64,000 nt of DNA from the NCBI GenBank assembly GCA_963760985.1, contig CAVXFM010000015.1, positions 1,178,001-1,242,000 of the forward strand, given 5' to 3'. Both the position numbers and the translations under genes were made by a program. The notes below the pieces were generated by a model. That model ran no database searches. It saw nothing but the letters and a program-made list of their open reading frames with translations, and was not told the origin of the DNA. Source of the stretch: JACRDG01 sp963760985 (GTDB taxonomy: Bacteria > Desulfobacterota > Desulfomonilia > Desulfomonilales > Desulfomonilaceae). Positions 56,421 to 64,000 of this stretch are shown here, one piece after another; position 1 is the first letter of the stretch; each line of letters opens with the position of its first letter.

Positions 56421-57422
56421 ATGGAACAATCTTCACGAAAAATCTTCATCACTGACTGTGAAGGACCGATCACGAAAAATGACAACGCCGCGGAACTATC
56501 CGAAGCGTTCATCCCCGGTGGAGATCGTTTTTTTAAGAAAATTAGTCTGTACGACGATTATTTGGCTGAGGTGGCTCGGAGGCCCGGTTACAAAGCCGGA
56601 GACACGCTTCGACTCATTCTGCCCTTTTTCAAGGCCTTTGGTTTGGATAACCGGAGCATGGGTAAATTCTCCAGGCGTAATATCGAATTGATCCCTCAGG
56701 CCGACTGTATGTTGCGAGAAGTCTTGGACGTGATGCCCGCATACATCGTCAGCACCAGCTACTCCTCGTACATTAAGGCCGTATGCGAGGCCATCGGGTT
56801 TCCTTTTGTCAACACGTTCGCTACTGAGGTCGACCTGGATGCGCATCTTCTCGACGATCCTGAGAGGAAGACATTAAAGGATATTCACCGGCGCATTCTT
56901 GAACTTCCTGAGTTCTCGATTCCCACGTCAGCCCGCTCGGCCGGGGATCTTGCCGAAGAGAGCAGAAGGGTGGTGTTTGAGCTGGATGACATTTTCTGGC
57001 GTATCCTCCCGAGCATGAAGATCTACGGCATTATCAAGGAAACCAATCCAGTGGGCGGCCGTGAGAAGGCGCGCGCGATCGAACGCATCGTGGACCTGGA
57101 AGGTGCGCAATTGCAGGATGTGTTTTACGTGGGAGACAGCATTACGGACGTGGACGCGTTTCGTCTGGTCAAATCGGGCGGCGGCCTGGCACTCTCGTTC
57201 AATGGCAACGACTGGGCGGTCAAGGAGGCTTGTTTTGCTGTTACAGGCCGAAGCGCCCTGCCCATAGGATGGCTCGCCAGCCTGTTTGTGAATCGGGGAA
57301 TGGAAGGTTTTGAAGATCTCATGATGAGCTCCGTGAAGGCGGATACTGTGGCGCGCATTTCAGATTTGAGCTGTCGGGTTCGCAAGGAAGTGCGGACAGA
57401 AAAGATCGGCAGCCTGGGATGA
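56421..57422 (+). CDS. HAD-family protein of the EhaR type (COG4030)
   Basis: 333 residues. The HAD motif I appears as FITDCEGPITKNDNA near the N-terminus, with PGYKAGDTLRLILPFFKAFG next, which matches the COG4030/EhaR group best known from methanogens. Motif II Ser/Thr is in AYIVSTSYSSYIKAV, and motif IV is FYVGDSITDVDAF. The family function is unknown; in methanogens EhaR is encoded with an energy-converting hydrogenase, but none is present here. It follows a PfkB kinase gene. Confidence 0.82.
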   Translation: MEQSSRKIFITDCEGPITKNDNAAELSEAFIPGGDRFFKKISLYDDYLAEVARRPGYKAGDTLRLILPFFKAFGLDNRSMGKFSRRNIELIPQADCMLREVLDVMPAYIVSTSYSSYIKAVCEAIGFPFVNTFATEVDLDAHLLDDPERKTLKDIHRRILELPEFSIPTSARSAGDLAEESRRVVFELDDIFWRILPSMKIYGIIKETNPVGGREKARAIERIVDLEGAQLQDVFYVGDSITDVDAFRLVKSGGGLALSFNGNDWAVKEACFAVTGRSALPIGWLASLFVNRGMEGFEDLMMSSVKADTVARISDLSCRVRKEVRTEKIGSLG

Positions 57423-57740
57423 CGGACTATTTCGCGGGATTATATGAGACGTCGTAGAGTATGACTCTGTCGGCTTATTGTCCTACGGTGCGGTTTTCGG
57501 ACCACGTATTGTGACAATACCATTCTGGTCTCGATTGATTCTGCTGCGCTCTTTGAGAATGAAGCCCTTGCCCAATGCGCTTCAGGACAGGTGGCACAGG
57601 GTCCTGAAGAATTGCTGAGGGTCGGGGAGTAGAGAAGGCCTTCAAGACTTGACAAAGGGAGTTCACGCGTTAGTTTTCTTATCAGGTGGCACCATGAAGA
57701 AGTGCGTCTGTACGCGTGTCACGAAAAAGGAGGACCTAAA
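57423..57740. other. Intergenic region before the Cys-rich microprotein
   Basis: No gene. TTGACA occurs at about 57648-57653, but no convincing -10 follows. Confidence 0.4.
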
Positions 57741-57884
57741 ATGGAATCCAATGGTTCATCCGATGACAGAAGAAAATGTTGTTGCATTGACCGGGCTTGT
57801 TACAAGCTTGGATCAACGCTGGATGTCTCCGGTTGTTATGAGCGCGGTGGAAGAATCGCCAAGAATTGCCAGGATTGCAAGTGA
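57741..57884 (+). CDS. Cys-rich 47-residue microprotein
   Basis: 47 residues. The seven Cys are C13, C14, C15, C20, C32, C43 and C46 (in RRKCCCIDRACYKLG, SGCYERGG and KNCQDCK). An AAGGAGG lies 7 bases before the ATG. No signal peptide or membrane helix. The Cys number and spacing suggest metal or iron-sulfur binding. I know no family. The gene is too short for usual cut-offs. Confidence 0.6.
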   Translation: MESNGSSDDRRKCCCIDRACYKLGSTLDVSGCYERGGRIAKNCQDCK

Positions 57885-58105
57885 GGCTGTCTGTCCACGC
57901 TTTAGGAGTTTTTCTGTTTGCCTCAGAGTGCCCTGTACCCCATCCTGCATTGGGAATCTGTCGATAGACGCGTGATTTCCGGTGCAGGATTTTCAGAGAG
58001 GAGAATCCTCGGGCTTCGTGACGACTCTGCCCTTGTGATCCTGGTGACAGATTCCCGCATGACATTGGCCGCGTGCGGCCTCCCCGTGAGCAACTGTTGA
58101 AATCA

Positions 58106-58636
58106 TTACAATAATCCATCCGATGTTTCACGTGAAACATTCTTGACTGGTGGGCGCGGGTTCATGCAAATCCTTGCCTCGCCCTGAGCGACCACGTCTC
58201 CCCTCTGGTTCTTCATGAGGAACGAGACATCCACCTCTTTTTTTTGCATATCTTGCTCCTGGCACGTCAATTCAAAGCTCAGGATATCCGTGTGCACCGA
58301 GCTGCCGCGATGTATCAGCATCAGCCTTATCACTCGACCGCATGGAAACGCTGTCCTGATTCCCGTATCCGCGATACCCGATATCCACGCGGGATGCAGC
58401 AACAAGCCGCCGAACCCTGCATCCTCGGCCACTTGAGGGACCAGCCTGACCGGATGGAAATCTCTCGTGAGCTCTGCCATTCTCAAAAGCTCCGCTTTGG
58501 CAAATGGCCCGAGAGAAACCGACGGAAACTCGTAACCCGGTTCCCAGCTCGGCGCTTCCAATTCGCGACCTCTCATGACATATCCCTCTATTTCCTGGAG
58601 CGCGCTTATCTTGACCACTTTCCCACGCACCACCAT
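58106..58636 (-). CDS. MaoC-like hot-dog protein
   Basis: About 176 residues. The N-half (LGPFAKAELLRMAELTRDFH, then AGFGGLLLHPAWISGIADTG) resembles MaoC/R-specific hydratases, with the Asp and His catalytic pair in the DFHPVRL region. The C-half (DILSFELTCQEQDMQKKEVD, VVAQGEARICMN) completes the hot-dog fold. Likely acts on an acyl-CoA or acyl-ACP thioester. Starts: ATG 58636 or GTG 58630, since a GGGAGG lies just upstream. Stands alone, divergent from the DUF465 gene. Confidence 0.75.
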   Translation of the reverse strand: MVVRGKVVKISALQEIEGYVMRGRELEAPSWEPGYEFPSVSLGPFAKAELLRMAELTRDFHPVRLVPQVAEDAGFGGLLLHPAWISGIADTGIRTAFPCGRVIRLMLIHRGSSVHTDILSFELTCQEQDMQKKEVDVSFLMKNQRGDVVAQGEARICMNPRPPVKNVSRETSDGLL

Positions 58637-58809
58637 CCTCCCCCCCGGCTTCGTTCCCCGTTGCGCCTGTCTCAATCCTCCGGGTCCTGATAATGCCGTC
58701 CATGCCCGCCTTATTGCTCACAAGTTTCTCACTCAATATTGACAAATCGCCACGACGCACGTAATGATAGTCCAGAAACACAGCAACAACATCTGAAAAG
58801 GGCGTTGGG

Positions 58810-59037
58810 ATGGAAAAAACAGACCTGGATCTGATCGAGCAGTGGAAGGACAAGGAACCCGATCTGAAACGGCTCTGGGAGGAACACCTCGAATTCGAGG
58901 AGCAACTAGACGCTTTTAATAAGAGGGTCTACCTTTCCCCAACGGAACAGTTGGAACGGAAGACCCTACAGAAAAAAAAGCTCCAGGGAAGAGATCAGAT
59001 CGAACGTATCCTTGCCAAAATTCGCAACCAACCGTAA
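58810..59037 (+). CDS. DUF465 (YdcH) family small helical protein
   Basis: 75 residues, a two-helix hairpin with the family pattern: PDLKRLWEEHLEFEEQLDAF, RVYLSPTEQLERKTLQKKKL and GRDQIERILAKI. Role unknown. It lies 47 bases before ilvB. Confidence 0.9.
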   Translation: MEKTDLDLIEQWKDKEPDLKRLWEEHLEFEEQLDAFNKRVYLSPTEQLERKTLQKKKLQGRDQIERILAKIRNQP

Positions 59038-59084
59038 CCATGAACGCGGCTCGCATCAATCGGCCGGAATGAAGTGAACACACC

Positions 59085-60783
59085 GTGGAACTCAAGGGCG
59101 CTCATATTTTCTTACAATCCCTCAAGGAAGAGGGCGTTGACACCATTTTCGGGTACCCCGGCGGAGCAGTCATCGACATCTTCGATGCAATGGCCAGGGA
59201 TTTCTCCGAGGATTTCAAGTTCATTCTCGTCAGGCATGAGCAAGCAGCGGTTCATGCGGCCGACGGTTATGCACGAGCCACCGGTAGACCCGGTGTAGCT
59301 TTGGTCACTTCCGGACCAGGCGGCACCAATACCGTAACCGGCCTTGCCACCGCGTACATGGATTCGATTCCGGTCGTGGTCTTCACTGGCCAGGTACCCA
59401 CCGCACTCATAGGAAACGATGCGTTTCAAGAGGCGGATATCGTGGGAATCACAAGGCCTTGTACCAAACACAACTATCTGGTGAGTCGCGTCGAGGACCT
59501 CGCGAGAACCATCAGAGAGGCTTTTCTCATCGCGACCACCGGCAGACCGGGGCCGGTGCTCCTGGACCTGCCCAAAGACGTAATGCAGGCGGTCACTACC
59601 TTTGAGTATCCCAAGGATCTGGAACTCAAAACGTACAAGCCGACCATCAAAGCGCACCTCCCATCGATCAAGCGCGCGGCAGATCTTATCCTCGAGGCAC
59701 GCAAACCTGTGATTTACGCAGGGGGAGGCGTAATCACCTCCGAGGCCCACCAAGAACTCCGCACGTTGGCTGAGATGCTGGGCTTGCCCGTGACCATGAC
59801 CTTGATGGGCCTTGGTTGCTTTCCCGGGACTCATCCGCTTTCCCTGGGCATGCTCGGCATGCATGGGACGTTCCGCGCAAATATGGCGGTGAATCATTCG
59901 GATCTTCTGCTGGCCGTGGGCGCGCGTTTCGACGACAGGGTGACCGGCAAGATCGAAGGCTTTGCCACAGACGCCAAGATCATTCACGTGGACATCGATC
60001 CTACCTCGATCCAGAAAAACATACCGGTCGACGTCCCCATTGTTGCCGATGCTCGTGATGCCCTCATCGAGACTCATCGAAGTCATCGGAAAAAGAGCGT
60101 CCACCGCTCACCGTGAACAACTGCTGGACTGGCATGCCCAATTGACGGTGTGGCGAAACGAACAGCGGCTGCGTTTTGACCGAAGTTCCGACACGATCAA
60201 GCCCCAGTACGTGATAGAAAAGCTGTATGAAATGACAGCCGGCCATGCGATCATCACCACCGAGGTCGGCCAGAACCAGATGTGGGCAGCTCAGTTCTAT
60301 CTCTTTGATGACCCGCGGACATTTCTTACCTCCGGAGGCCTCGGCACCATGGGATATGGCTTTCCAGCCGCTATCGGGGCCCAGGCCGCGTTTCCTGACA
60401 AGTTGGTCATAGACGTCGCGGGAGACGGCTCCATCCAGATGAACATCCAAGAGCTGGCGACCGTCGCTCAATACCGCCTTCCGGTGAAGATCGCCATTCT
60501 CAACAACCGTTATCTGGGCATGGTCCGCCAGTGGCAGGAACGATTCTACGACAACGTGTATGCGCACACCGACATCACGGTGGCACCGGATTTTGTGAAA
60601 CTCGCGGAAGCATACGGCGCGCTCGGTCTCAGGGCGCGGACTACTTCCGAGGTGGAAACGGTGATCCAACAAGCTTTGGACAGTCCCACTGCTGTCATCA
60701 TGGACTTCGTCGTCGAACGGGAAGAACCGGTTCTTCCTATGGTGCCAGCCGGCGCGGCCATCAAAGACATGATATTGGTTTAA
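59085..60783 (+). CDS. ilvB: Acetolactate synthase large subunit, frame broken near 60071
   Basis: About 565 residues. ThDP enzyme that makes acetolactate from pyruvate, the first step of valine/leucine synthesis. N-terminal PYR domain with TIFGYPGGAVIDIFDAM and VRHEQAAVHAADGYARATG; central FAD-type domain; C-terminal PP domain with YGFPAAIGAQ and the ThDP motif GDGSIQMNIQELATVAQY. The frame breaks at about 60071; removing one base gives ALIELIEVIGKRASTAHREQ. GTG start. ilvN follows directly after its TAA. Confidence 0.94.
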
Positions 60784-61296
60784 ATGGAAGATCGTCACGT
60801 CATTTCGGCTCTGGTGGAGAATAAGACCGGCGTACTTGCGCGTGTTTCGGGCATGTTCTCCGGTCGGGGTTTCAACATTCATTCCTTGGCTGTAGCGCCT
60901 ACGTTGGATCCTGAGTATTCTCGTATGACCATCGTCACCCATGGCAGCAAGCACATTATCGAGCAAATCATCAAGCAATTGCGCAAGCTCATCAATGTGG
61001 TGAAAGTTCAGGACCTTACCCTCGGTGATTATGTAGACCGTGAAATGGTGCTGATCCGCGTGAAGGCCACCGGGCCCAAGCGGGCAGAGGTGCTCAACAT
61101 CACGGACATCTTTCGCCGCGAAGGTGGTGGACGTCACTCACGATACGGTGACCATTGAAGTATCCGGTACGCAGAGCAAGATTGAAGCCATCCTTGAACT
61201 TCTTGCCCCTGTCGGAATCATGGAATTGCTCAGGACCGGCATGGTGGCAATTCCCCGAGCAAGAAAGAGTGGCAAGTCCAAAGAGGTTTCTGAATG
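60784..61296 (+). CDS. ilvN: Acetolactate synthase small (regulatory) subunit, frame broken near 61120
   Basis: About 170 residues. N-terminal ACT domain (HVISALVENKTGVLARVSGM, GFNIHSLAVAPT) for valine feedback, and a C-terminal half in the next frame (VVDVTHDTVTIEVSGTQSKI, ELLAPVGIMELLRTG). Removing one base near 61120 restores NITDIFRRKVVDVTHDTV. Starts directly after the ilvB stop, and its TGA overlaps the psd ATG (ATGA), so the three genes are coupled. Confidence 0.94.
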
Positions 61297-61953
61297 ATCT
61301 GTAAGGCCGGACATTATGAACCCATCGCACGCGAGGGTCACATCTTCATTGTTCCGCCGCTCATTCTCTCTTTTGCATCGTGGTGGATGGCCTACCCTTG
61401 GCTTTCGCTGGTTCTGCTTATTCTTGCGTGTGCGGTGGCAATGTTTTTTCGCAACCCCGAACGCATTCCACCCCAGGATGAGGGGATCGTGATTTCGCCT
61501 TGCGACGGCAAGGTGGTTGAAATACTGGAGCAAACCCATTCCGTTAATATCCCGGATACCCCTTTGAAGCGCGTGAGCATCTTCATGTCCGTTTTCAACG
61601 TGCACGTGAATCGCTGGCCGATTTCAGGCACTATCAAGAAGATCCAGCACGTCGCTGGCCGGTTCCTGGACGCTCGGGACCCTGCCGCATCCCTGACCAA
61701 CGAGCACAACTCATTGGTGGTTCAAGCCATTCACGGCACGGTGGAGGTTGTGCAGATTGCGGGGAAGATAGCGAGACGAATTGCGTGCTGGGTAAGTGAA
61801 GGCGACCAGGTGCGACAGGGCGACAGATTCGGTCTCATTCGGTTCGGTTCGCGAGTGGACGTGTACTTGCCGGAGAATTTTTCCATCGTGGTCCCCATCG
61901 GAACTAGAGTCCGGGCCGGTGTGACCATAATCGCGCGTGAAAGAGAACAATAA
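61294..61953 (+). CDS. psd: Phosphatidylserine decarboxylase (archaeal-type, short form)
   Basis: 219 residues. Two membrane helices at about 18-32 and 36-52. The catalytic part has VISPCDGKVVEI, FMSVFNVHVNRWPISG and the self-cleavage site in LIRFGSRVDVYLP, where the Ser becomes the pyruvoyl group. It makes phosphatidylethanolamine from phosphatidylserine at the inner membrane. It overlaps ilvN by 3 bases and comes before pssA, interrupted by repeats A and B. Confidence 0.94.
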   Translation: MICKAGHYEPIAREGHIFIVPPLILSFASWWMAYPWLSLVLLILACAVAMFFRNPERIPPQDEGIVISPCDGKVVEILEQTHSVNIPDTPLKRVSIFMSVFNVHVNRWPISGTIKKIQHVAGRFLDARDPAASLTNEHNSLVVQAIHGTVEVVQIAGKIARRIACWVSEGDQVRQGDRFGLIRFGSRVDVYLPENFSIVVPIGTRVRAGVTIIAREREQ

Positions 61954-62047
61954 CAGGAAACCATAAAACAGGCACCAACGTTGGCGTCTTTGAGGCAGGG
62001 GAACTCCGCGGGAACATGCACGTCCCCAGGTGCGTGACTTATAGGGG

Positions 62048-62208
62048 TTCCTATGAAAATGCATTTTCGGGGGAAGGCCCTTCTTTCAAGAAGGGCCTTC
62101 TCCCGAACCCCCATCCCCAAGAACTTCAAGCACTTGCCAGCTCCCGCTGGTCGCTGGGCAGGGTGCCATTTTCACGATTCGTTGTGACCCTCCAGGTCAT
62201 GGGAGTCG
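62048..62208 (-). repeat. Repeat A, copy 6 (minus orientation)
   Basis: Full copy, starting 95 bases after psd. In repeat sense the left stem flank is TTCGGG and the right is CCCGAA, matching the compensated pair in copy 2; loop TTGAAA. Repeat B follows it. Confidence 0.92.
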
Positions 62209-62249
62209 CCAAAGTTCTGACCGAATGGTTCGTGCTTTTAAGAAAAGGG

Positions 62250-62352
62250 GGAGCCCCTGAACGAAGATTCGACGGCTCTGCGTCACTCGCAAAGAAGCGG
62301 GTCCCGCGACGCTAAAGAAACCTGAAAGAGACAAGACTTTTGGCAACCAGTA
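62250..62352 (+). repeat. Repeat B, full copy
   Basis: AGCCCCTGAACGAAGATTCG, GGCTCTGCGTCACTCGCAAA, GACGCTAAAGAAACCTGAAA and GACAAGACTTTTGGCAACCA, close to the copy at 48783. The rest of the 61954-62574 gap has no gene. Confidence 0.8.
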
Positions 62353-62574
62353 AAGCATCTCTTAATGAAAAGTATCCCTGGCGGCACTGCGGGCAACATC
62401 GTATAATACTATGAATGCAAAGCATTGCTGACACGGGAGGACAAGACCCCTTTCGTGCCGGACTTGTAAAGAACTCCGGATATGCAGGGCTTTCCCTCCT
62501 TCGCCATCGACCGGTTTCCTGCCCGTTCCTTTCCGGTCCGCGTGTGGGGCAGAGCCCGTGTGAGGGTGGGTGTC

Positions 62575-63453
62575 ATGGCCACAAAGCCTCGTAAGAGAAG
62601 GTATTTTTTCAGAAACAAGAAGCGATCGCTGGACGGAGACCCCCTACTTGCGCCGCCTCCACGCAAACGACTTCACGTGCAACGGATGAAGAAGGGAATC
62701 ATCATACTTCCCTCTCTTCTGACTCTCACCGCAATCTTCTTCAGCTTTTACGCGATCATCTCCGCGGTCAAAGACGGCCGTTTTGTTGCGTCTGCCATCC
62801 TGATCATCATTTCCGGTTTTTTTGACGGAATCGACGGTCGCGTGGCGAGACTTACCAAGACCACCACGAGGTTCGGTCTAGAACTGGATTCTTTGGCTGA
62901 CGTGATTTCTTTTGGGGTAGCGCCTGCGCTGCTCATGTACATGTGGGCTCTACAGCCGTACGATCAGGTGGGCTGGGTGTCCGCGTTCGTGTTCGTTTCA
63001 TGCGGCGCGTTACGCCTGGCACGTTTCAACGTGCAATCCGGCGTGATAGATCCGAAGCGTTTCAACGGACTTCCTATTCCTGGGGCCGCGGCAATGGTCG
63101 CGTGCACGGTACTCTTTTTCGACAAAGTCGGCTTGAATCCTGAGGATTACGGAACCGCTTTGCTGATCACCACCTATGTGCTTTCCTTTTTCATGGTAAG
63201 TTCGATCAAGTTCCACGGGTTCAAGGATCTCGCGGTGGTGAAAGAGAAACCGTTCAGCTCCACCGTCGCGTTTGTCCTGATGCTCGCGCTGGTTGCCACG
63301 AACCCGTTTGTGGTTCCTTTTTTCCTATGCCTCGGGTACCTGATTTCCGGACCGATTCTGACCGTCATGCTGCATCGCCGCAACAAGAATCGTAAGGCAG
63401 AGCCACAAGTGGAAGAGCAAATAATCAGCCCTGTCAGTCCCAACGTCTCCTAA
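62575..63453 (+). CDS. pssA: CDP-diacylglycerol-serine O-phosphatidyltransferase
   Basis: 292 residues. After a basic N-terminus of about 40 residues come 6-7 membrane helices. The CDP-alcohol transferase motif is DGIDGRVARLTKTTTRFG with the Asp pair continued in LELDSLAD. It makes phosphatidylserine from CDP-diacylglycerol and serine, the substrate of Psd. The start is the ATG at 62575, where GAGGG lies upstream; an earlier ATG at 62482 would add a non-conserved stretch. Terminator at 63503. Confidence 0.94.
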   Translation: MATKPRKRRYFFRNKKRSLDGDPLLAPPPRKRLHVQRMKKGIIILPSLLTLTAIFFSFYAIISAVKDGRFVASAILIIISGFFDGIDGRVARLTKTTTRFGLELDSLADVISFGVAPALLMYMWALQPYDQVGWVSAFVFVSCGALRLARFNVQSGVIDPKRFNGLPIPGAAAMVACTVLFFDKVGLNPEDYGTALLITTYVLSFFMVSSIKFHGFKDLAVVKEKPFSSTVAFVLMLALVATNPFVVPFFLCLGYLISGPILTVMLHRRNKNRKAEPQVEEQIISPVSPNVS

Positions 63454-63502
63454 CATTCGTGTATGGAGCGGTTTCTTGGCATGGTTGACCACGCCATCGC
63501 AG

Positions 63503-63550
63503 AAAATCCCCCCAATCCGGTTGAGTCGATCGAGGTTGGGGGGATTTTTT
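63503..63550 (+). terminator. Bidirectional rho-independent terminator
   Basis: AAAATCCCCCCAATCC pairs with GGTTGGGGGGATTTT around a short loop, followed by T-runs on both strands. It ends pssA and probably also the universal stress gene from the other side. Confidence 0.85.
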
Positions 63551-63577
63551 GTGCGCGGAAAGCGATCGACCTGACTC

Positions 63578-64000
63578 CTACTTGACAATCAAGACAGCGC
63601 AAGGCGCAAACCGGGCTATGTTTCGTGATGTGCCACCCCAGATACGCTCGAAGAGACGACCGTGGCCGGTAAAGCCGACCACCACCAAGTCGAATTTCCC
63701 TTCCTTGCTGAACTCGACGATCTTGTCCACCGCGTGGCCGGATTTTACATGGGGCGTAATGGAGGTGCCGGCTGCCTTGGCCAGCTCTCTTGCTTCTTGA
63801 CCAAGTTGTTCGTAGTACGCGTCTTTCCTCCGTTTCATCTCGTCCAAATCACCGACCGCAACCACGTAGCTTGGCAGTTCCAATTCTACGGTAATCGCAT
63901 GGAGGTCGGCTTCAAAACAATGCGATATGTCTATGGCCTTCTGAAGCGCTCTCCGTGAGCCCTCTGACCCGTCAAACGCGATGAGGATTTTCTTGAACAT
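63578..64000 (-). CDS. Universal stress protein UspA
   Basis: 140 residues. Rossmann-like UspA fold: KKILIAFDGSEGSRRALQKA at the N-terminus and the ATP-loop VVGFTGHGRLFERIWGGTSR at the C-terminus. The ATG lies at the very last bases of the window, so the gene looks complete but its upstream region is not visible. Members bind ATP and help in stress survival. Single-domain form of usual length. Confidence 0.92.
   Translation of the reverse strand: MFKKILIAFDGSEGSRRALQKAIDISHCFEADLHAITVELELPSYVVAVGDLDEMKRRKDAYYEQLGQEARELAKAAGTSITPHVKSGHAVDKIVEFSKEGKFDLVVVGFTGHGRLFERIWGGTSRNIARFAPCAVLIVK

Noticed and set aside
1..64000. CRISPR array, prophage or insertion sequence
   Set aside because: No regularly spaced direct repeats, no integrase or transposase motifs, and no phage structural genes found.

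Overview
The window reads as chromosomal DNA of an anaerobic Desulfobacterota-type bacterium. A Desulfomonile-like relative is my guess, with low confidence. It has a propionyl-CoA-type carboxylase, two radical SAM proteins, a flavin/4Fe-4S oxidoreductase, an EhaR-like HAD protein and an ilvBN-psd-pssA gene order, all common in that group. The start codons are unusually rich in TTG and GTG. No phage, transposase or CRISPR array is visible. Genes are loosely packed, and many gaps carry short structured repeats.

Layout: 1-4 kb peptide-type solute-binding protein (cut by the window edge), ssb, an HTH/zinc-ribbon regulator and cysE. 4-9 kb ilvC, an orphan AAA ATPase, tmk, a small secreted protein, tRNA-Ser(GGA) and era. 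9.7-15.3 kb zinc-ribbon, YfdX, B3/B4, RRM, response regulator and SPFH proteins. 15.9-20.4 kb radical SAM protein and ftsK. 20.7-23.1 kb SGNH hydrolase and glycosyltransferase. 23.4-28.9 kb PilZ-like protein, MacB-like permease, flavoprotein, rsmE and aminotransferase. 29.2-32.9 kb acyl-CoA carboxylase pair. 33.3-39.7 kb zinc-ribbon/HExxH membrane protein, flippase, glycosyltransferase and a radical SAM protein with a trigger-factor-like FKBP domain. 39.8-42.8 kb enoyl-CoA hydratase and an OYE/FadH-type oxidoreductase. 43.8-49.8 kb lepB, a membrane coiled-coil protein, a nitrate/taurine-type ABC transporter and an OmpH/Skp protein. 50.3-53.7 kb lipoate ligase-DUF116 fusion, a geranylgeranyl-reductase-family flavoprotein and an HNH protein. 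54.4-58.6 kb methyltransferase, PfkB kinase, EhaR-like HAD, a Cys-rich microprotein and a MaoC-like protein. 58.8-64 kb DUF465, ilvB, ilvN, psd, pssA and a universal stress protein.

Two global signals matter most. First, at least 14 single-base frame breaks split 12 otherwise well conserved genes, including tmk, era, ilvB, ilvN and ilvC; 13 of the 14 are explained by one extra base, which points to assembly error. I annotate these genes as single reading units. Second, a ~160 bp structured intergenic repeat (repeat A) occurs six times, with compensatory changes in its main hairpin and a loop present in both orientations. It is sometimes joined to a second ~105 bp repeat family (repeat B).

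Working links: ilvB/ilvN/ilvC make branched-chain amino acid precursors. psd and pssA make phosphatidylethanolamine. pccA/pccB, enoyl-CoA hydratase and the OYE-type enzyme fit acyl-CoA metabolism. The flippase, glycosyltransferases and SGNH protein fit envelope polysaccharide work. The lipoate ligase-DUF116 fusion, overlapping a flavoprotein gene, suggests a lipoate-related function.
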